A stretch of DNA of 64,000 nucleotides, taken from positions 1 through 64,000 of the forward strand of contig JAGWZW010000001.1 of the NCBI GenBank assembly GCA_018971835.1, read 5' to 3'. The translations under genes were made by a program, and so were the position numbers. Shown here piece by piece: positions 17,799 to 29,545 of this stretch. The first letter of the stretch is position 1. The number at the start of each line of letters is the position of its first letter. The stretch comes from Alphaproteobacteria bacterium. GTDB lineage: Bacteria > Pseudomonadota > Alphaproteobacteria > Micropepsales > Micropepsaceae. The notes beneath the pieces were generated by a model. That model searched no databases and was not told the DNA's origin. It was given only the letters and a program-made list of their open reading frames with translations.

Positions 17799-17824
17799 AT
17801 AATGACCGACGAGTCAGTCATTAT
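17799..17824. promoter_or_regulatory. Candidate TetR operator
   Basis: ATAATGACCGACG|AGTCAGTCATTAT: 26-bp dyad, 11 of 13 positions symmetric, just upstream of the likely TetR GTG start. Confidence 0.65.
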
Positions 17825-17837
17825 AGAGAATAATTCC

Positions 17838-18461
17838 GTGGCCCGTGTAGTAGACCGGGATGCCAGGCGCCGGCAGATCGTGGAGGCCGCGGCCAGCCAG
17901 TTCGCCCGGACCGGCTTCGAGGCCACGTTGATGGACGATGTGGCCGCCGCCGCCGGCGTCTCCAAGGGCTCGCTCTACGCCTCGTTCACCAACAAGGAAG
18001 ACCTGTTCTACGCCGTCTTCGAGTGGCTGCAGGGCCAGCTCCTGCAGACCAGTCTCGCGCATATGAAAGTGGGCGGTTCGGCCAAGGAGCAGCTCGTCGC
18101 CTTTGCCGAGGCGGGCGTGGGCGCCTTCGTCGATCATGTCGCGCTCTATCCGGTGACGCTGGAGGTGTGGGCCGCCGCCGCCAAGACCGGCACGCGCCAT
18201 CGCTTCGCCGAGGCGATGCAGAGGCTTTATGTCGATTACCGCAGCCAGATTTCGGTGCTGCTGCGCGCCGCGCAAGGCGCCGGCGAAATCCGCCGCGATG
18301 CCGAGATCGAGGTGCTCTCCGCCGTGCTGGTGGGCGCGGTGGACGGATTGCTGCTGCAATACTGGCTCGATCCCAAATTCGATCCGCGCGCCTGGGTGCG
18401 CGTCTTCCTGCAAAGCCTGTTCGACGGTATCGCCGTCAAGACCGGAAAGGGAAAGTCATGA
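17838..18461 (+). CDS. TetR/AcrR-family transcriptional regulator
   Basis: HTH RRRQIVEAAASQFARTGFEATLMDDVAAAAGVSKGSLYASFTNKEDLFYAVFE. GTG 17838 preferred; ATG 17802 is also in frame but lies inside the dyad. Confidence 0.92.
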   Translation: MARVVDRDARRRQIVEAAASQFARTGFEATLMDDVAAAAGVSKGSLYASFTNKEDLFYAVFEWLQGQLLQTSLAHMKVGGSAKEQLVAFAEAGVGAFVDHVALYPVTLEVWAAAAKTGTRHRFAEAMQRLYVDYRSQISVLLRAAQGAGEIRRDAEIEVLSAVLVGAVDGLLLQYWLDPKFDPRAWVRVFLQSLFDGIAVKTGKGKS

Positions 18462-19213
18462 ACCGCGCGCCGATCCTGCTTGCCGCCGCGATGTGTGCGG
18501 CATTCGCCGGCACTGCGCAGGCCGCGCCCGATGCCGATGCGCTGATCCGCGCGGCTTTCGACAATTGGCGCGCGAAGAGTTCCGAGACGGAAGTCACCAT
18601 GACCGTGCATCGCCCGGACTGGGAGCGCAGCCTCAAGATGAAAGCCTGGACCAAGGGCGACGACGATGCGCTGGTGCGCTTTGTCGCGCCCGCCAAGGAC
18701 GCCGGCAACGCCACGCTGAAACAAAAGAACGAGACCTGGGTCTTCAATCCCAAGCTCAACCAGATCATCAAGCTGCCGGGCTCGATGCTGGCGCAAAGCT
18801 GGATGGGGTCGGACTTCTCCTACAACGACCTCTCCAAGGCCGACGATCTGCTCACGCTCTATACGCACAAGCTGCTCAGCAGCGCGAAAGACGGTACGCA
18901 CACGGTCTATACCATCGAGGCCGATCCCAAGCCGGGCGCGCCGGTGGTGTGGGGCAAGCTCACTGCCAAGGTGCGCGACGACGGCGTGATGATGGCCGAA
19001 ACCTATTTCGACCAGGACATGAAGCCCGTGCGCGCGATGACGACCGACAAGGTGAACAGGATCGGTGGGCGCGAATATCCGGCGGTGATGACCATGCGGC
19101 CGGTGGGCGAGCCAGGCAAATGGACGCGGATCGAAACTACCTCCGGCAGTTTCGACGTCACCGTGCCGTCTTACACCTTCACGCTCTCCAACCTGCAGAA
19201 CCCGAGGGATTGA
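18458..19213 (+). CDS. Outer-membrane lipoprotein-sorting (LolA-like) periplasmic protein
   Basis: Signal peptide MNRAPILLAAAMCAAFAGTAQA; MTVHRPDWERSLKMKAWTKGDDDALVRFVAPAKDAGNATLKQKNETWVFNPKLNQIIKLPGSML. Confidence 0.85.
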   Translation: MNRAPILLAAAMCAAFAGTAQAAPDADALIRAAFDNWRAKSSETEVTMTVHRPDWERSLKMKAWTKGDDDALVRFVAPAKDAGNATLKQKNETWVFNPKLNQIIKLPGSMLAQSWMGSDFSYNDLSKADDLLTLYTHKLLSSAKDGTHTVYTIEADPKPGAPVVWGKLTAKVRDDGVMMAETYFDQDMKPVRAMTTDKVNRIGGREYPAVMTMRPVGEPGKWTRIETTSGSFDVTVPSYTFTLSNLQNPRD

Positions 19214-19215
19214 GC

Positions 19216-20436
19216 ATGCTGGCGGGCTTGGCGTGGCGCAACATCTGGCGGCAGCGGTATCGCACGGTGCTGTCACTGTCCTCGATCGCCCTGGCGGCGG
19301 CGTCCACGGTGTTCCTGCTGTCGCTGCAGCTGGGCGTTTATGGCACGATGAAAGAGAACGTGCTGCGCCTGATCGACGGTTTCGCGCAGGTGCAGCCGCC
19401 CGGCTACAGCGACGATCCCGATCTGCGCAAGGTCATCGCCGATCCCGCCGCGGTGATGGCGCGCCTCAATGCCGTAGCCGGCGTGACGGCCACGGCGCCG
19501 CGCGCGGAAACCTATGTCATTCTGTCCTACGGCTCGCGCAGCTATGCCGCGGCGGTGATCGGTGTCGATCCGGCGCACGAGGCGAAGGTGACGACGCTGG
19601 GCTCCTCGCTGACGGCCGGCCATGCGCTGGCCGCCGGCGACGGCGATGCGGTGCTGGTGGGCGCGGGGCTTGCCCGCAACCTCAAGCTCAAGCTGGGCGA
19701 CAAGCTCACCATGCTGGGCGCGGCGCGCGACGGCTCGGTGGCCGCCGACCTGCTCACCGTGAAGGGCATTTTCTCGACCGGCGCGGCGCAGCTCGATCGC
19801 CAGCTCGTCGAAATGCCGCTCGCCCGCTTCCAGAGCGATTTTGCGATGGGCCACAGCGCCAATGTCATCGCGGTGTCCGGCCATTCGCTCGGCGCCATCC
19901 AGTCGCAGCTGTCCGCCTTGCAGGCGGTGGCGCGGCGGTATGGGCTGGTGCTGCGCGACTGGGCGGCTCTGGAACCGGCGCTCAACGACGTGATCATGCT
20001 CGACATGAGCGTCGGGCTCTTGTGGTATGTCAGCGTCATCGTCATCGTGGTCTTCATCATCCTCAACACGCTGCTGATGTCGGTGCTGGAGCGCACGCGC
20101 GAGTTCGGTATGCTGATGGCCATCGGCATGCGCCCCAGCCAGATCGGCCGCATGGTGTGGATCGAGCTGGTGTTCCTGGCCGGGATCGGTGCCGTACTGG
20201 GCATTGCGCTGGGGGCGGGGTTCACGCTGTGGCTCTCCAGACATGGCATCCTGTTCTCCGGTGCGGACGCGCTGTTCAAGCAATGGCACATGCCCTCCAC
20301 GCTTTATCCGCAACTCGGCTGGGTGAGCGCGCTGGCCGGGCCGCTGGCGATCTCGCTTTGCATCGCCGTGGCGGGACTGGTGCCCTATGCGCGCGTGCGC
20401 CGGCTTGAGCCAGTTTCGGCGATGAGGGCGGTGTGA
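19216..20436 (+). CDS. ABC transporter permease, FtsX/MacB-LolC/E type (copy 1)
   Basis: MLAGLAWRNIWRQRYRTVLSLSSIALAAASTVFLLSL...; ERTREFGMLMAIGMRPSQIGRMVWIE. Confidence 0.92.
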   Translation: MLAGLAWRNIWRQRYRTVLSLSSIALAAASTVFLLSLQLGVYGTMKENVLRLIDGFAQVQPPGYSDDPDLRKVIADPAAVMARLNAVAGVTATAPRAETYVILSYGSRSYAAAVIGVDPAHEAKVTTLGSSLTAGHALAAGDGDAVLVGAGLARNLKLKLGDKLTMLGAARDGSVAADLLTVKGIFSTGAAQLDRQLVEMPLARFQSDFAMGHSANVIAVSGHSLGAIQSQLSALQAVARRYGLVLRDWAALEPALNDVIMLDMSVGLLWYVSVIVIVVFIILNTLLMSVLERTREFGMLMAIGMRPSQIGRMVWIELVFLAGIGAVLGIALGAGFTLWLSRHGILFSGADALFKQWHMPSTLYPQLGWVSALAGPLAISLCIAVAGLVPYARVRRLEPVSAMRAV

Positions 20437-21659
20437 TGGGCGGTTTCCGGTTTCTGCTGCCGCTGGCCTGGCGCAGCCTGTGGCGCAATCCGCGCCGCAC
20501 TTTCATCACCATGCTGGTGGTATGTGTGGGGCTGTGGTCTGTCCTCACCTTCGCTGTGCTGCTGCGCGCCTGGTCGGCATCGAGTCGCGATGTCGCAATC
20601 AGGACGATCACCGGCGAAGGGCAGATCCACGCCCAAGGCTATCTGGACGATCCCACGGTCGCTCATCGCCTGCCGCCGCCGGATGCCGGGCTGATGGCGG
20701 TGCTGAACGGCGGCGCTGTGAGCGCCTATAGTGCGCGTGTGCGTCTCAGCGCCATCGTGCAGAGCGAATACAAGACCCTGCCGGTGACGTTGGTGGGCGT
20801 GCAGCCGGCGCATGAGCGGCAGATCTCCGTGCTGCCTGCACAGATCACCGCCGGGCACTATCTTTCGGGCCCTGACGATGTCGGCATTGTGCTCGGCAGC
20901 AACCTCGCCAGGCGGCTGAAAACCCGCGTCGGCAAGCGCGTGGTGGTGATGGTGCAGGCGGCGGACGGCCACTTGGCCGAGCGCGCGTTTCAGGTCGTGG
21001 GGCTGTTCGCCGGTCCGCGGACGGCGGAGGACGAATTCGTCTTCACCGGCCTGAAGACCGCGCAACGCTTCACCGGCATTGGCAGCGACCTTTCGGAAAT
21101 CGCCTTCGACGTCAGCAACGATGCCGCGCTGCCCGGCGTGCTGGCCGCGCTCGAGCGCGCCGTGCCGGGCGCCGACGTGCAGTCGTGGAAAACACTGGAG
21201 CCGTTGTCCTATGCGGTTTCCACGTTCTTCGACCAGTTCGTCCTGATGTGGCTGTGGATCATCTTCCTGCTGATGGGCTTCGGCATCGTCAACACGCAGC
21301 TGATGGCGGTGCTGGAGCGCACGCGCGAATTCGGCCTGCTGCAGGCGCTGGGCATGCGTCCGCGACTGGTGCTGCTGGAAGTGGCGCTGGAGTCGGTGTT
21401 TCTCGTCGGGCTTGGCGTGGCGCTGGGCGCCGCGGCGGCGCTGGCGACGGTTTCGGCGTTCCCGAAGGGGATCGATCTGGGCTTTCTGGCGCGCGGCGCC
21501 GAGTTGGCTGGCGCCGGCCACATTCTCTATCCGGTGATCGTGCCGTCCGATTTCGTGACCTACAGCCTCATGGTCTGGGTGCTGGGCGTGCTGGCGACGC
21601 TGTGGCCGGCGCGGCGTGCCTCGAAAGTCAGCCCGGTCGAAGCCATGAGCCATATTTGA
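20436..21659 (+). CDS. ABC transporter permease, FtsX/MacB-LolC/E type (copy 2)
   Basis: LLPLAWRSLWRNPRRTFITMLVVCVGLWSVL...; ERTREFGLLQALGMRPRLVLLEVALE; overlaps copy 1 stop. Confidence 0.92.
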   Translation: MGGFRFLLPLAWRSLWRNPRRTFITMLVVCVGLWSVLTFAVLLRAWSASSRDVAIRTITGEGQIHAQGYLDDPTVAHRLPPPDAGLMAVLNGGAVSAYSARVRLSAIVQSEYKTLPVTLVGVQPAHERQISVLPAQITAGHYLSGPDDVGIVLGSNLARRLKTRVGKRVVVMVQAADGHLAERAFQVVGLFAGPRTAEDEFVFTGLKTAQRFTGIGSDLSEIAFDVSNDAALPGVLAALERAVPGADVQSWKTLEPLSYAVSTFFDQFVLMWLWIIFLLMGFGIVNTQLMAVLERTREFGLLQALGMRPRLVLLEVALESVFLVGLGVALGAAAALATVSAFPKGIDLGFLARGAELAGAGHILYPVIVPSDFVTYSLMVWVLGVLATLWPARRASKVSPVEAMSHI

Positions 21660-21667
21660 GAGGGGGT

Positions 21668-22381
21668 ATGATGACGAACGTCGTCGCCAACATCGTTGAA
21701 TGCCGTGGCGTGACCAAGCATTACCGCCAGGGTGCGATCGACGTGCCGGCGCTGAGGGGCATCGACCTTTCGATCGAGAAGGGCGACTTCGCCTCGCTGG
21801 CGGGGCCGTCCGGTTCGGGCAAGACGACGCTGCTCAACATCATCGGCGGCCTCGACCGCCCGACTCAAGGCAGCGTCAAGGTGGACGGCGAGGAACTGAC
21901 CGGCCTGTCCGGCGAGGCGCTGGCCGATCTGCGCCTCACCAAGATCGGGTTCGTCTTCCAGGCCTACAATCTCATTCCGGTGCTGACGGCGGAGGAGAAT
22001 GTGGAATTCATTCTTCAGCTTATGGGCGAGGCGCCGGCCAAACGGCGTGCGCGGGCGCGGGAGATGCTGCACGAGGTGGCGCTGGACGGGCTTGAGAACC
22101 GCCGTCCGGCGCGGCTTTCCGGCGGCCAGCAGCAGCGCGTGGCGGTGGCGCGGGCGCTGGCCAGCCGGCCGGCCATCGTGCTCGCCGACGAGCCAACCGC
22201 CAATCTCGATTCCAAGACGGCGGAGGATCTCATTACGCTGATGTCCCACCTGAACCAGATTTCCGGCGTTACCTTCCTGATGGCCACGCACGATTCGCGG
22301 GTGATCGCACGCACGCGCCGCCACATCGTCATCACCGACGGGCGTATCGCCTCCGACGAGCGGCGCAACAGCGCGGGTTGA
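21668..22381 (+). CDS. ABC transporter ATP-binding protein, LolD/MacB type
   Basis: Walker A GPSGSGKTTLLN, signature LSGGQQQRVAVARAL, Walker B IVLADEPTANLD. Confidence 0.95.
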   Translation: MMTNVVANIVECRGVTKHYRQGAIDVPALRGIDLSIEKGDFASLAGPSGSGKTTLLNIIGGLDRPTQGSVKVDGEELTGLSGEALADLRLTKIGFVFQAYNLIPVLTAEENVEFILQLMGEAPAKRRARAREMLHEVALDGLENRRPARLSGGQQQRVAVARALASRPAIVLADEPTANLDSKTAEDLITLMSHLNQISGVTFLMATHDSRVIARTRRHIVITDGRIASDERRNSAG

Positions 22382-22389
22382 GGCGCCGG

Positions 22390-23625
22390 ATGCGCGTTTG
22401 GCCACTTGCTCTTGCCTGTCTCGCCTTCGCGGTGCCGGCCCTGGCGGACGGCATTCACGGCCGGCTCGAACTGCAGGACGTCGGGGCCTTCGATTCCGCG
22501 CAGAGTCTTTCGGCCATGCTGGGCGCGCGCCATCGCAACGATGCGCTGGGCGATCTGCGGCTCACCTGGCAGCCGCGCTGGAACGACTGGAGCTTCGATG
22601 TCGCTTATGAGGCCAGCGCCGTCTATGGCGACGCACCGCAGCTGGCGAATGCCAGTGCGGCGCTGGCGCTGCTGCCCCAGGCGCCGCCGGCGACCTGGTG
22701 GCGCCTCTCCGATACCTTCGTGAACGATCGGCATCTTGTAGCCATGCACAAGCTCGACCGCCTGTCGGTCACCTATACGGGCGAACATCTGGTGCTGCGG
22801 CTCGGCCGGCAGGCGCTGACCTGGGGCAGCGGGCTGGTGTTCCGGCCGATGGACCTGTTCGATCCCTTCGCGCCGAACGCCACCGACACCGAATACAAAC
22901 CCGGCACCGACATGCTCTACGGCCAATGGCTGTTCGATGACGGCTCCGATCTCCAGCTCGTAATGGTGCCGCGCCCGGCGCGCCGGGGCGAGGCGCTCAC
23001 CGCCAACGCCAGTTCCTATGCCCTGCATTTCCACACCACGCTCGGCACCTATCAGACCACATGGCTGTTGGCGCGCGACCACGGCGACTGGGTGGCGGGC
23101 ATCGGTGTCAATGGTGCGCTCGGTGGCGCCACCTGGAACCTTGAGACGATCCCGACTTTCGTGCGCGATGGCAAAACCTGTGCGTCCGCACTCGCCAATA
23201 TCAGCGACGCCACCACGCTGTTCGGCCGCGACCTGACGCTGTTCGCCGAATATTACCGCAACGGTTTCGGCCTCTCCGCGCGGCGTTATGCGCTGGCAGA
23301 TCTTCCCGCGCCCTTGCTCGGCCGGCTGGTGCGCGGGCAGGTGTTCGATACCGGCCGCGATTACCTCGCTGTTGGCGCCACGCTGCAGCAGACCCCGCTG
23401 CTCGCCATCAGCCCCACGGTGATTTCCAACCTCAACGACGGCAGCGTCTACGGCATCGCCCAGGCGACCTATTCGCTGCGCGAAAATCTCAACCTCATCC
23501 TCGGCAGCCAGTTCGCCATCGGGCCGAACGGCACGGAATTCGGCGGCATCCCGCTGGCGGCGAACCTGCCGGTCTATGCCGGCGAACCGACGCTATTTTA
23601 TGTTCAATTGCGCCAATATTTCTGA
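22390..23625 (+). CDS. Predicted outer-membrane beta-barrel protein
   Basis: Signal peptide MRVWPLALACLAFAVPALA; amphipathic beta-strand-like sequence; terminal Phe (LFYVQLRQYF). Confidence 0.75.
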   Translation: MRVWPLALACLAFAVPALADGIHGRLELQDVGAFDSAQSLSAMLGARHRNDALGDLRLTWQPRWNDWSFDVAYEASAVYGDAPQLANASAALALLPQAPPATWWRLSDTFVNDRHLVAMHKLDRLSVTYTGEHLVLRLGRQALTWGSGLVFRPMDLFDPFAPNATDTEYKPGTDMLYGQWLFDDGSDLQLVMVPRPARRGEALTANASSYALHFHTTLGTYQTTWLLARDHGDWVAGIGVNGALGGATWNLETIPTFVRDGKTCASALANISDATTLFGRDLTLFAEYYRNGFGLSARRYALADLPAPLLGRLVRGQVFDTGRDYLAVGATLQQTPLLAISPTVISNLNDGSVYGIAQATYSLRENLNLILGSQFAIGPNGTEFGGIPLAANLPVYAGEPTLFYVQLRQYF

Positions 23626-23719
23626 CCGCCGCGGGCTGCCCGAGCGTTTTTGACGAGTATCAGTGTTTCCACCGCCATCGCCGCCAGAATGAATATGGGT
23701 TCGCGTCCGAGGCGGCGCA

Positions 23720-25476
<1,757 letters not shown>

Positions 25477-25480
<4 letters not shown>

Positions 25481-26463
25481 GCGAGGCAAAGCTCCACCTG
25501 ACGCGCGACACGCTGCTCGGCCTGCTGCACCAGATGACGCGTGTGCGCCGCTTCGAGGAGAAATGCGACGAACTCTATCAGGTCGAGAAAATTCGCGGCT
25601 TCCTGCATCTGGCCATCGGCGAGGAGGCGATCTCCACCGCCGTGATGGCGGCGCTGACGGCTGAGGACGCGGTGGTCGCCACCTATCGCGAGCACGGCCA
25701 CGCGCTGGTGCGCGGCGTGCCCATGCGCGCGGTGATGGCGGAGATGTACGGCAAGCAGGAAGGCGTCAGCCGCGGCCGCGGCGGCTCGATGCACCTGTTC
25801 AGCGCCGCGCATCGCTTCTATGGCGGCTATGCCATCGTCGGCGGCGGGTTGCCGCTGGCGGGCGGGCTGGCACTGGCTGACAAGATGCAGCACAAAAGCT
25901 GCGTCACCGCCTGCTTCTTCGGCGAGGGCGCAGCGGCCGAGGGCGAGTTCCACGAAACCATGAATCTGGCCGCGCTGTGGAAGCTGCCGATCCTGTTCGT
26001 CTGCGAGAACAACCTCTACGCAATGGGCACGCGGCTCGATTTCTCCGAGTCGCAGACCGATATCCATGCCAAGGCGCAGAGTTACCGCATGGCGTCCGAA
26101 TCGGTGGACGGCATGGACGTGGTGGCAGTGGATGCGGCTGCGAGCCGCGCGCTGGCCGCCATCCGCGCCGGTGACGGCCCGCAATTCCTCGAATGCAAGA
26201 CCTATCGCTTCCGCGCCCATTCCATGTTCGATCCGCAGCTTTATCGCACCAAGGCCGAAGTGGAGGAGTGGAAGACGCGCGACCCCATCCCGCGGCTGGC
26301 AAACTGGATGCGCGAAGCCGGCATGCTGCATGACAGGGATGCCGAAAAGATCGAAGCCGAAGTGACAGCGGAGGTGGACGACGCCGTGGCCTTCGCCGAA
26401 GCGGGGGCGTGGGAGCCGGTCGAAACGCTGACGCGTGACGTCACTGCGGAGGCCGCGCCATGA
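25477..26463 (+). CDS. Thiamine-dependent 2-oxoacid (pyruvate) dehydrogenase E1 alpha
   Basis: [15 protein letters not shown]..., [49 protein letters not shown]. Confidence 0.94.
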
Positions 26464-27434
26464 GCGAGATCACCTATCGCGAGGCCTGCCGCGAGGCCAT
26501 CCGCGATGCGCTGAAGCGTGATCCGCGTGTCTTCCTGATGGGCGAGGATGTCGGCCATTACGGCGGCTGCTATGCCGTAAGCAAGGGGTTGCTCGACGAG
26601 TTCGGGCCCGAGCGCATCCGCGACACGCCGCTGTCCGAATCCGGCTTCACCGGCCTCGGCATCGGCGCGGCGATGAACGGCATGCGGCCGATCGTGGAAA
26701 TCATGACGGTGAATTTCGCGCTGCTGGCGCTCGACCAGATCGTCAACAACGCCGCCACCATCCGCCATATGTCCGGGGGGCAGTTCGGCGTGCCGCTGGT
26801 CATCCGCATGGCCACCGGCGCGGGCCGCCAGCTCGCCGCCCAGCATTCGCACAGCCTGGAGGGCTGGTTCGCCCATATCCCCGGCCTCAAGATTCTGGCG
26901 CCCGCCACGCTGGAGGATGCGCGCGGCATGCTGTGGACGGCGCTGGAAGATCCCGATCCAGTGCTGATCTTCGAGCATGTGATGCTCTACGGCGTCGCCG
27001 GCACGCTGGCGGCCGATGCAGGCCCGGTGCCGATCGACAAGGCGGCGGTGCGCCGCCCCGGCAAAGATGTCAGCCTCATCACTTATGGCGGTTCGCTGCC
27101 CAAGGCGCTGAAGGCGGCGGAGGCGCTGGCGGCGGAGAAGATCGAGGCCGAGGTGATCGACCTGCGCACCCTGCGTCCGCTGGACGACGCCACCATCATG
27201 GCCTCGCTGGCGAAAACGCGCCGCGCCGTGATCGTGGACGAGGACTGGCGCTCCGGCAGCCTCTCGGCGGAAATCTCCGCGCGCATCATGGAGCAGGCGT
27301 TCTGGAACCTCGATGCGCCGGTGGCGCGCGTCTGCAGCGCCGAGGTGCCGATTCCCTATCCGCGCCATCTGGAGGAAGCGGCGCTGCCGCAGGTGCCTGC
27401 CATTGTCGCCGCGGCCAAGCAGGTTGTGGGCTGA
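26460..27434 (+). CDS. 2-oxoacid (pyruvate) dehydrogenase E1 beta
   Basis: [49 protein letters not shown]-terminal [23 protein letters not shown]. Confidence 0.94.
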   Translation: MSEITYREACREAIRDALKRDPRVFLMGEDVGHYGGCYAVSKGLLDEFGPERIRDTPLSESGFTGLGIGAAMNGMRPIVEIMTVNFALLALDQIVNNAATIRHMSGGQFGVPLVIRMATGAGRQLAAQHSHSLEGWFAHIPGLKILAPATLEDARGMLWTALEDPDPVLIFEHVMLYGVAGTLAADAGPVPIDKAAVRRPGKDVSLITYGGSLPKALKAAEALAAEKIEAEVIDLRTLRPLDDATIMASLAKTRRAVIVDEDWRSGSLSAEISARIMEQAFWNLDAPVARVCSAEVPIPYPRHLEEAALPQVPAIVAAAKQVVG

Positions 27435-28567
27435 TGGCCGAGTTCCGCATGCCCTCGCTCGGCGCCGACATGGAGGCCGGCACGCTGGTCGAATGGCTGA
27501 AACAGCCGGGCGATGCCGTGCATCGCGGCGATATCGTGGCCGTGGTCGAGACCGACAAGGGCGCCATCGAAGTCGAAATCTTCATGGCTGGCACGATGGG
27601 AAAGCAGCTCGTCGTGCCGGGAACCAAGGTGCCGGTGGGCGCGCCGCTCGCCATCATCGAAGGCGCGGTCGAAGTGGCGCCCAAAACGCCTGCGCCCGAG
27701 ATCAAGGCGCCCGCAGCCAGGCCGGCGCCTGCGGAAAAATCGGCCCCGCCGCCAGCCGGCCTGCGCGCCTCGCCGGCGGCGCGCAAGCGCGCGGCGGAAC
27801 GCGGCATCGATCTTGCGGCGCTGAGAGGCTCGGGGCCGGACGGCGCCATCTTGCTCGTCGATGTGGAAAAGGCCGGTGCCGCGCCGCGCAAAGGCCTCGA
27901 CCTCGACAAGATGCGCCGCGCCATTGCTGCAGCGATGGCCAAATCGAAGCGCGAGATTCCGCATTATTATCTGTCCACTACCATCGACATGGCGCGGGCG
28001 CAGGGTTGGCTGGCGCAAACCAATGCCTCGCGCCTGCCGGAACAGCGCCTGCTGATGGCGGCGCTGACGCTGAAGGCCGTGGCGCTGGCCTTGCGCCAAT
28101 ATCCCAAGTTCAACGGCTTCTATGCCGAGCCGGACGGCTTTACGCCCAGCGCTGCCATCCATATCGGCAGCGCCATCGCCATTCGCGGCGGCGGGCTGGC
28201 CTCGCCGGCGCTCCACGATTGCGACAAGCTCGGCCTCGACGAGATGATGGCGCGTTTGCGCGATCTGGCAGCACGGGCGCGCGAGGGGCGCTTGCGCAGC
28301 TCCGAACTCAGCGACACCACGATCACGGTGTCGAGCCTGGGCGAGCGTGGGGTCGAAAGCCTGTACGGCATCATCTATCCGCCGCAGGTGGCGATTATCG
28401 GCTTCGGCCGGATCGTGGAGCAGCCCGCTGCGATCGATGGCAAAGTTGAGGTGCGACCGCAGATGATCGCCACCCTCGCCGCCGATCATCGCGTCACCGA
28501 CGGCCATCTCGGCGGCCGTTTCCTCAACCAGATCGCCGTCCTGTTGCAGGAGCCCGCAAAACTATGA
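27434..28567 (+). CDS. Dihydrolipoamide acyltransferase (E2)
   Basis: Lipoyl domain VVETDKGAIEVEIF, E3-binding-like ASPAARKRAAERGIDLAAL, catalytic ADHRVTDGHLGGRFLN. Confidence 0.93.
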   Translation: MAEFRMPSLGADMEAGTLVEWLKQPGDAVHRGDIVAVVETDKGAIEVEIFMAGTMGKQLVVPGTKVPVGAPLAIIEGAVEVAPKTPAPEIKAPAARPAPAEKSAPPPAGLRASPAARKRAAERGIDLAALRGSGPDGAILLVDVEKAGAAPRKGLDLDKMRRAIAAAMAKSKREIPHYYLSTTIDMARAQGWLAQTNASRLPEQRLLMAALTLKAVALALRQYPKFNGFYAEPDGFTPSAAIHIGSAIAIRGGGLASPALHDCDKLGLDEMMARLRDLAARAREGRLRSSELSDTTITVSSLGERGVESLYGIIYPPQVAIIGFGRIVEQPAAIDGKVEVRPQMIATLAADHRVTDGHLGGRFLNQIAVLLQEPAKL

Positions 28568-28821
28568 GCGAAGACGACATTCGCGCCGCTGTGATCGCGG
28601 AACTGGGAAATATCGCGCCGGAAGCCGACGCCGCCACCATCAATCCCGAGTCCGATCTGCGCGAGGAACTCGACATCGACTCGCTCGATTTCCTCAACTT
28701 CGTCACGGCGCTGCACAAGAAGCTGGGCGTGAACGTGCCCGAAAGCGATTACCCCAGGCTGCTGACGGTCAAAGGTGCGATTGCCTATCTGGCGGCGAAG
28801 CTGGGCTCAGCGCGCGCCTGA
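28564..28821 (+). CDS. Acyl carrier protein
   Basis: 85 aa; phosphopantetheine motif ELDIDSLDFLNFVTALHKKLGV; overlaps E2 stop. Confidence 0.92.
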   Translation: MSEDDIRAAVIAELGNIAPEADAATINPESDLREELDIDSLDFLNFVTALHKKLGVNVPESDYPRLLTVKGAIAYLAAKLGSARA

Positions 28822-29385
28822 GGCGCTGCGCGCCGGCACCGGCATCTGAGCGGGGCAATGTGCGCTTTCGGCCAGCCCGTTCAAATAGGCGCGGCGCACA
28901 AAGCCCGCCAGGATCGCGTGCTTCACGCGGGCATCCCGCCGGTCCGCCCCGGTGACGAACCGCACCACACCGCGAAACGGAATCCAGCCCAATGCTGCGC
29001 TGCGGGCGGCATCCCAGGCCGCGTCGTTGGCGCTGTCCTGGTTGACGATCGGCTTGTTGTCCGTGGTCGTCACGGGCATGAGGTCGGGCCCCAGCAATCT
29101 GGTCAGCGCATCAATCTCGGCGGTGAGCCCGGCACATTCCATATGCGCAGGCGGGGCATAGGGCGCCTTGACGGTGGCGGCCAGCAGCGGGGGAATCTCC
29201 TCGCCGGAGATGTTGAGATCGTCGAGCGGCTGGTTCAGCACGCCGCCAATGCGCTCTTGTGTCGTGGCGGGTTTGCCGGCGGTGGTTGTGCTGTCGGTGC
29301 TGCACGCGGCGCCTAACAGGAACAGCAGAACTGTGCTGGCCTGCAAGACGGTATTGCCATGTCTGCGAATAATGCTGGGAAACAT
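28807..29385 (-). CDS. Hypothetical lipoprotein-like protein
   Basis: MFPSIIRRHGNTVLQASTVLLFLLGAACSTDS (lipobox-like LLGAAC); 3' end overlaps the ACP gene by 15 bp. Confidence 0.65.
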   Translation of the reverse strand: MFPSIIRRHGNTVLQASTVLLFLLGAACSTDSTTTAGKPATTQERIGGVLNQPLDDLNISGEEIPPLLAATVKAPYAPPAHMECAGLTAEIDALTRLLGPDLMPVTTTDNKPIVNQDSANDAAWDAARSAALGWIPFRGVVRFVTGADRRDARVKHAILAGFVRRAYLNGLAESAHCPAQMPVPARSASGAR

Positions 29386-29545
29386 GATACTTTCCCCGAA
29401 TTGCCCGGATGTGCACACAACGCACGCGGGCATCCTGAAAAATACCATGCCCGGCTATATCGCCTTGTTGATATGAATCAGTGTGGCACCTTCCTTCGGG
29501 CGCCATGCCTCGCTGCCGGGGAACTGAACCTGAGGAGACGATCTG

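Noticed and set aside
23626-23660. Possible terminator after the outer-membrane barrel gene (CGGG-CTG-CCCG then GCGTTTTT)
   Set aside because: Only a 4-bp stem, too weak to call.
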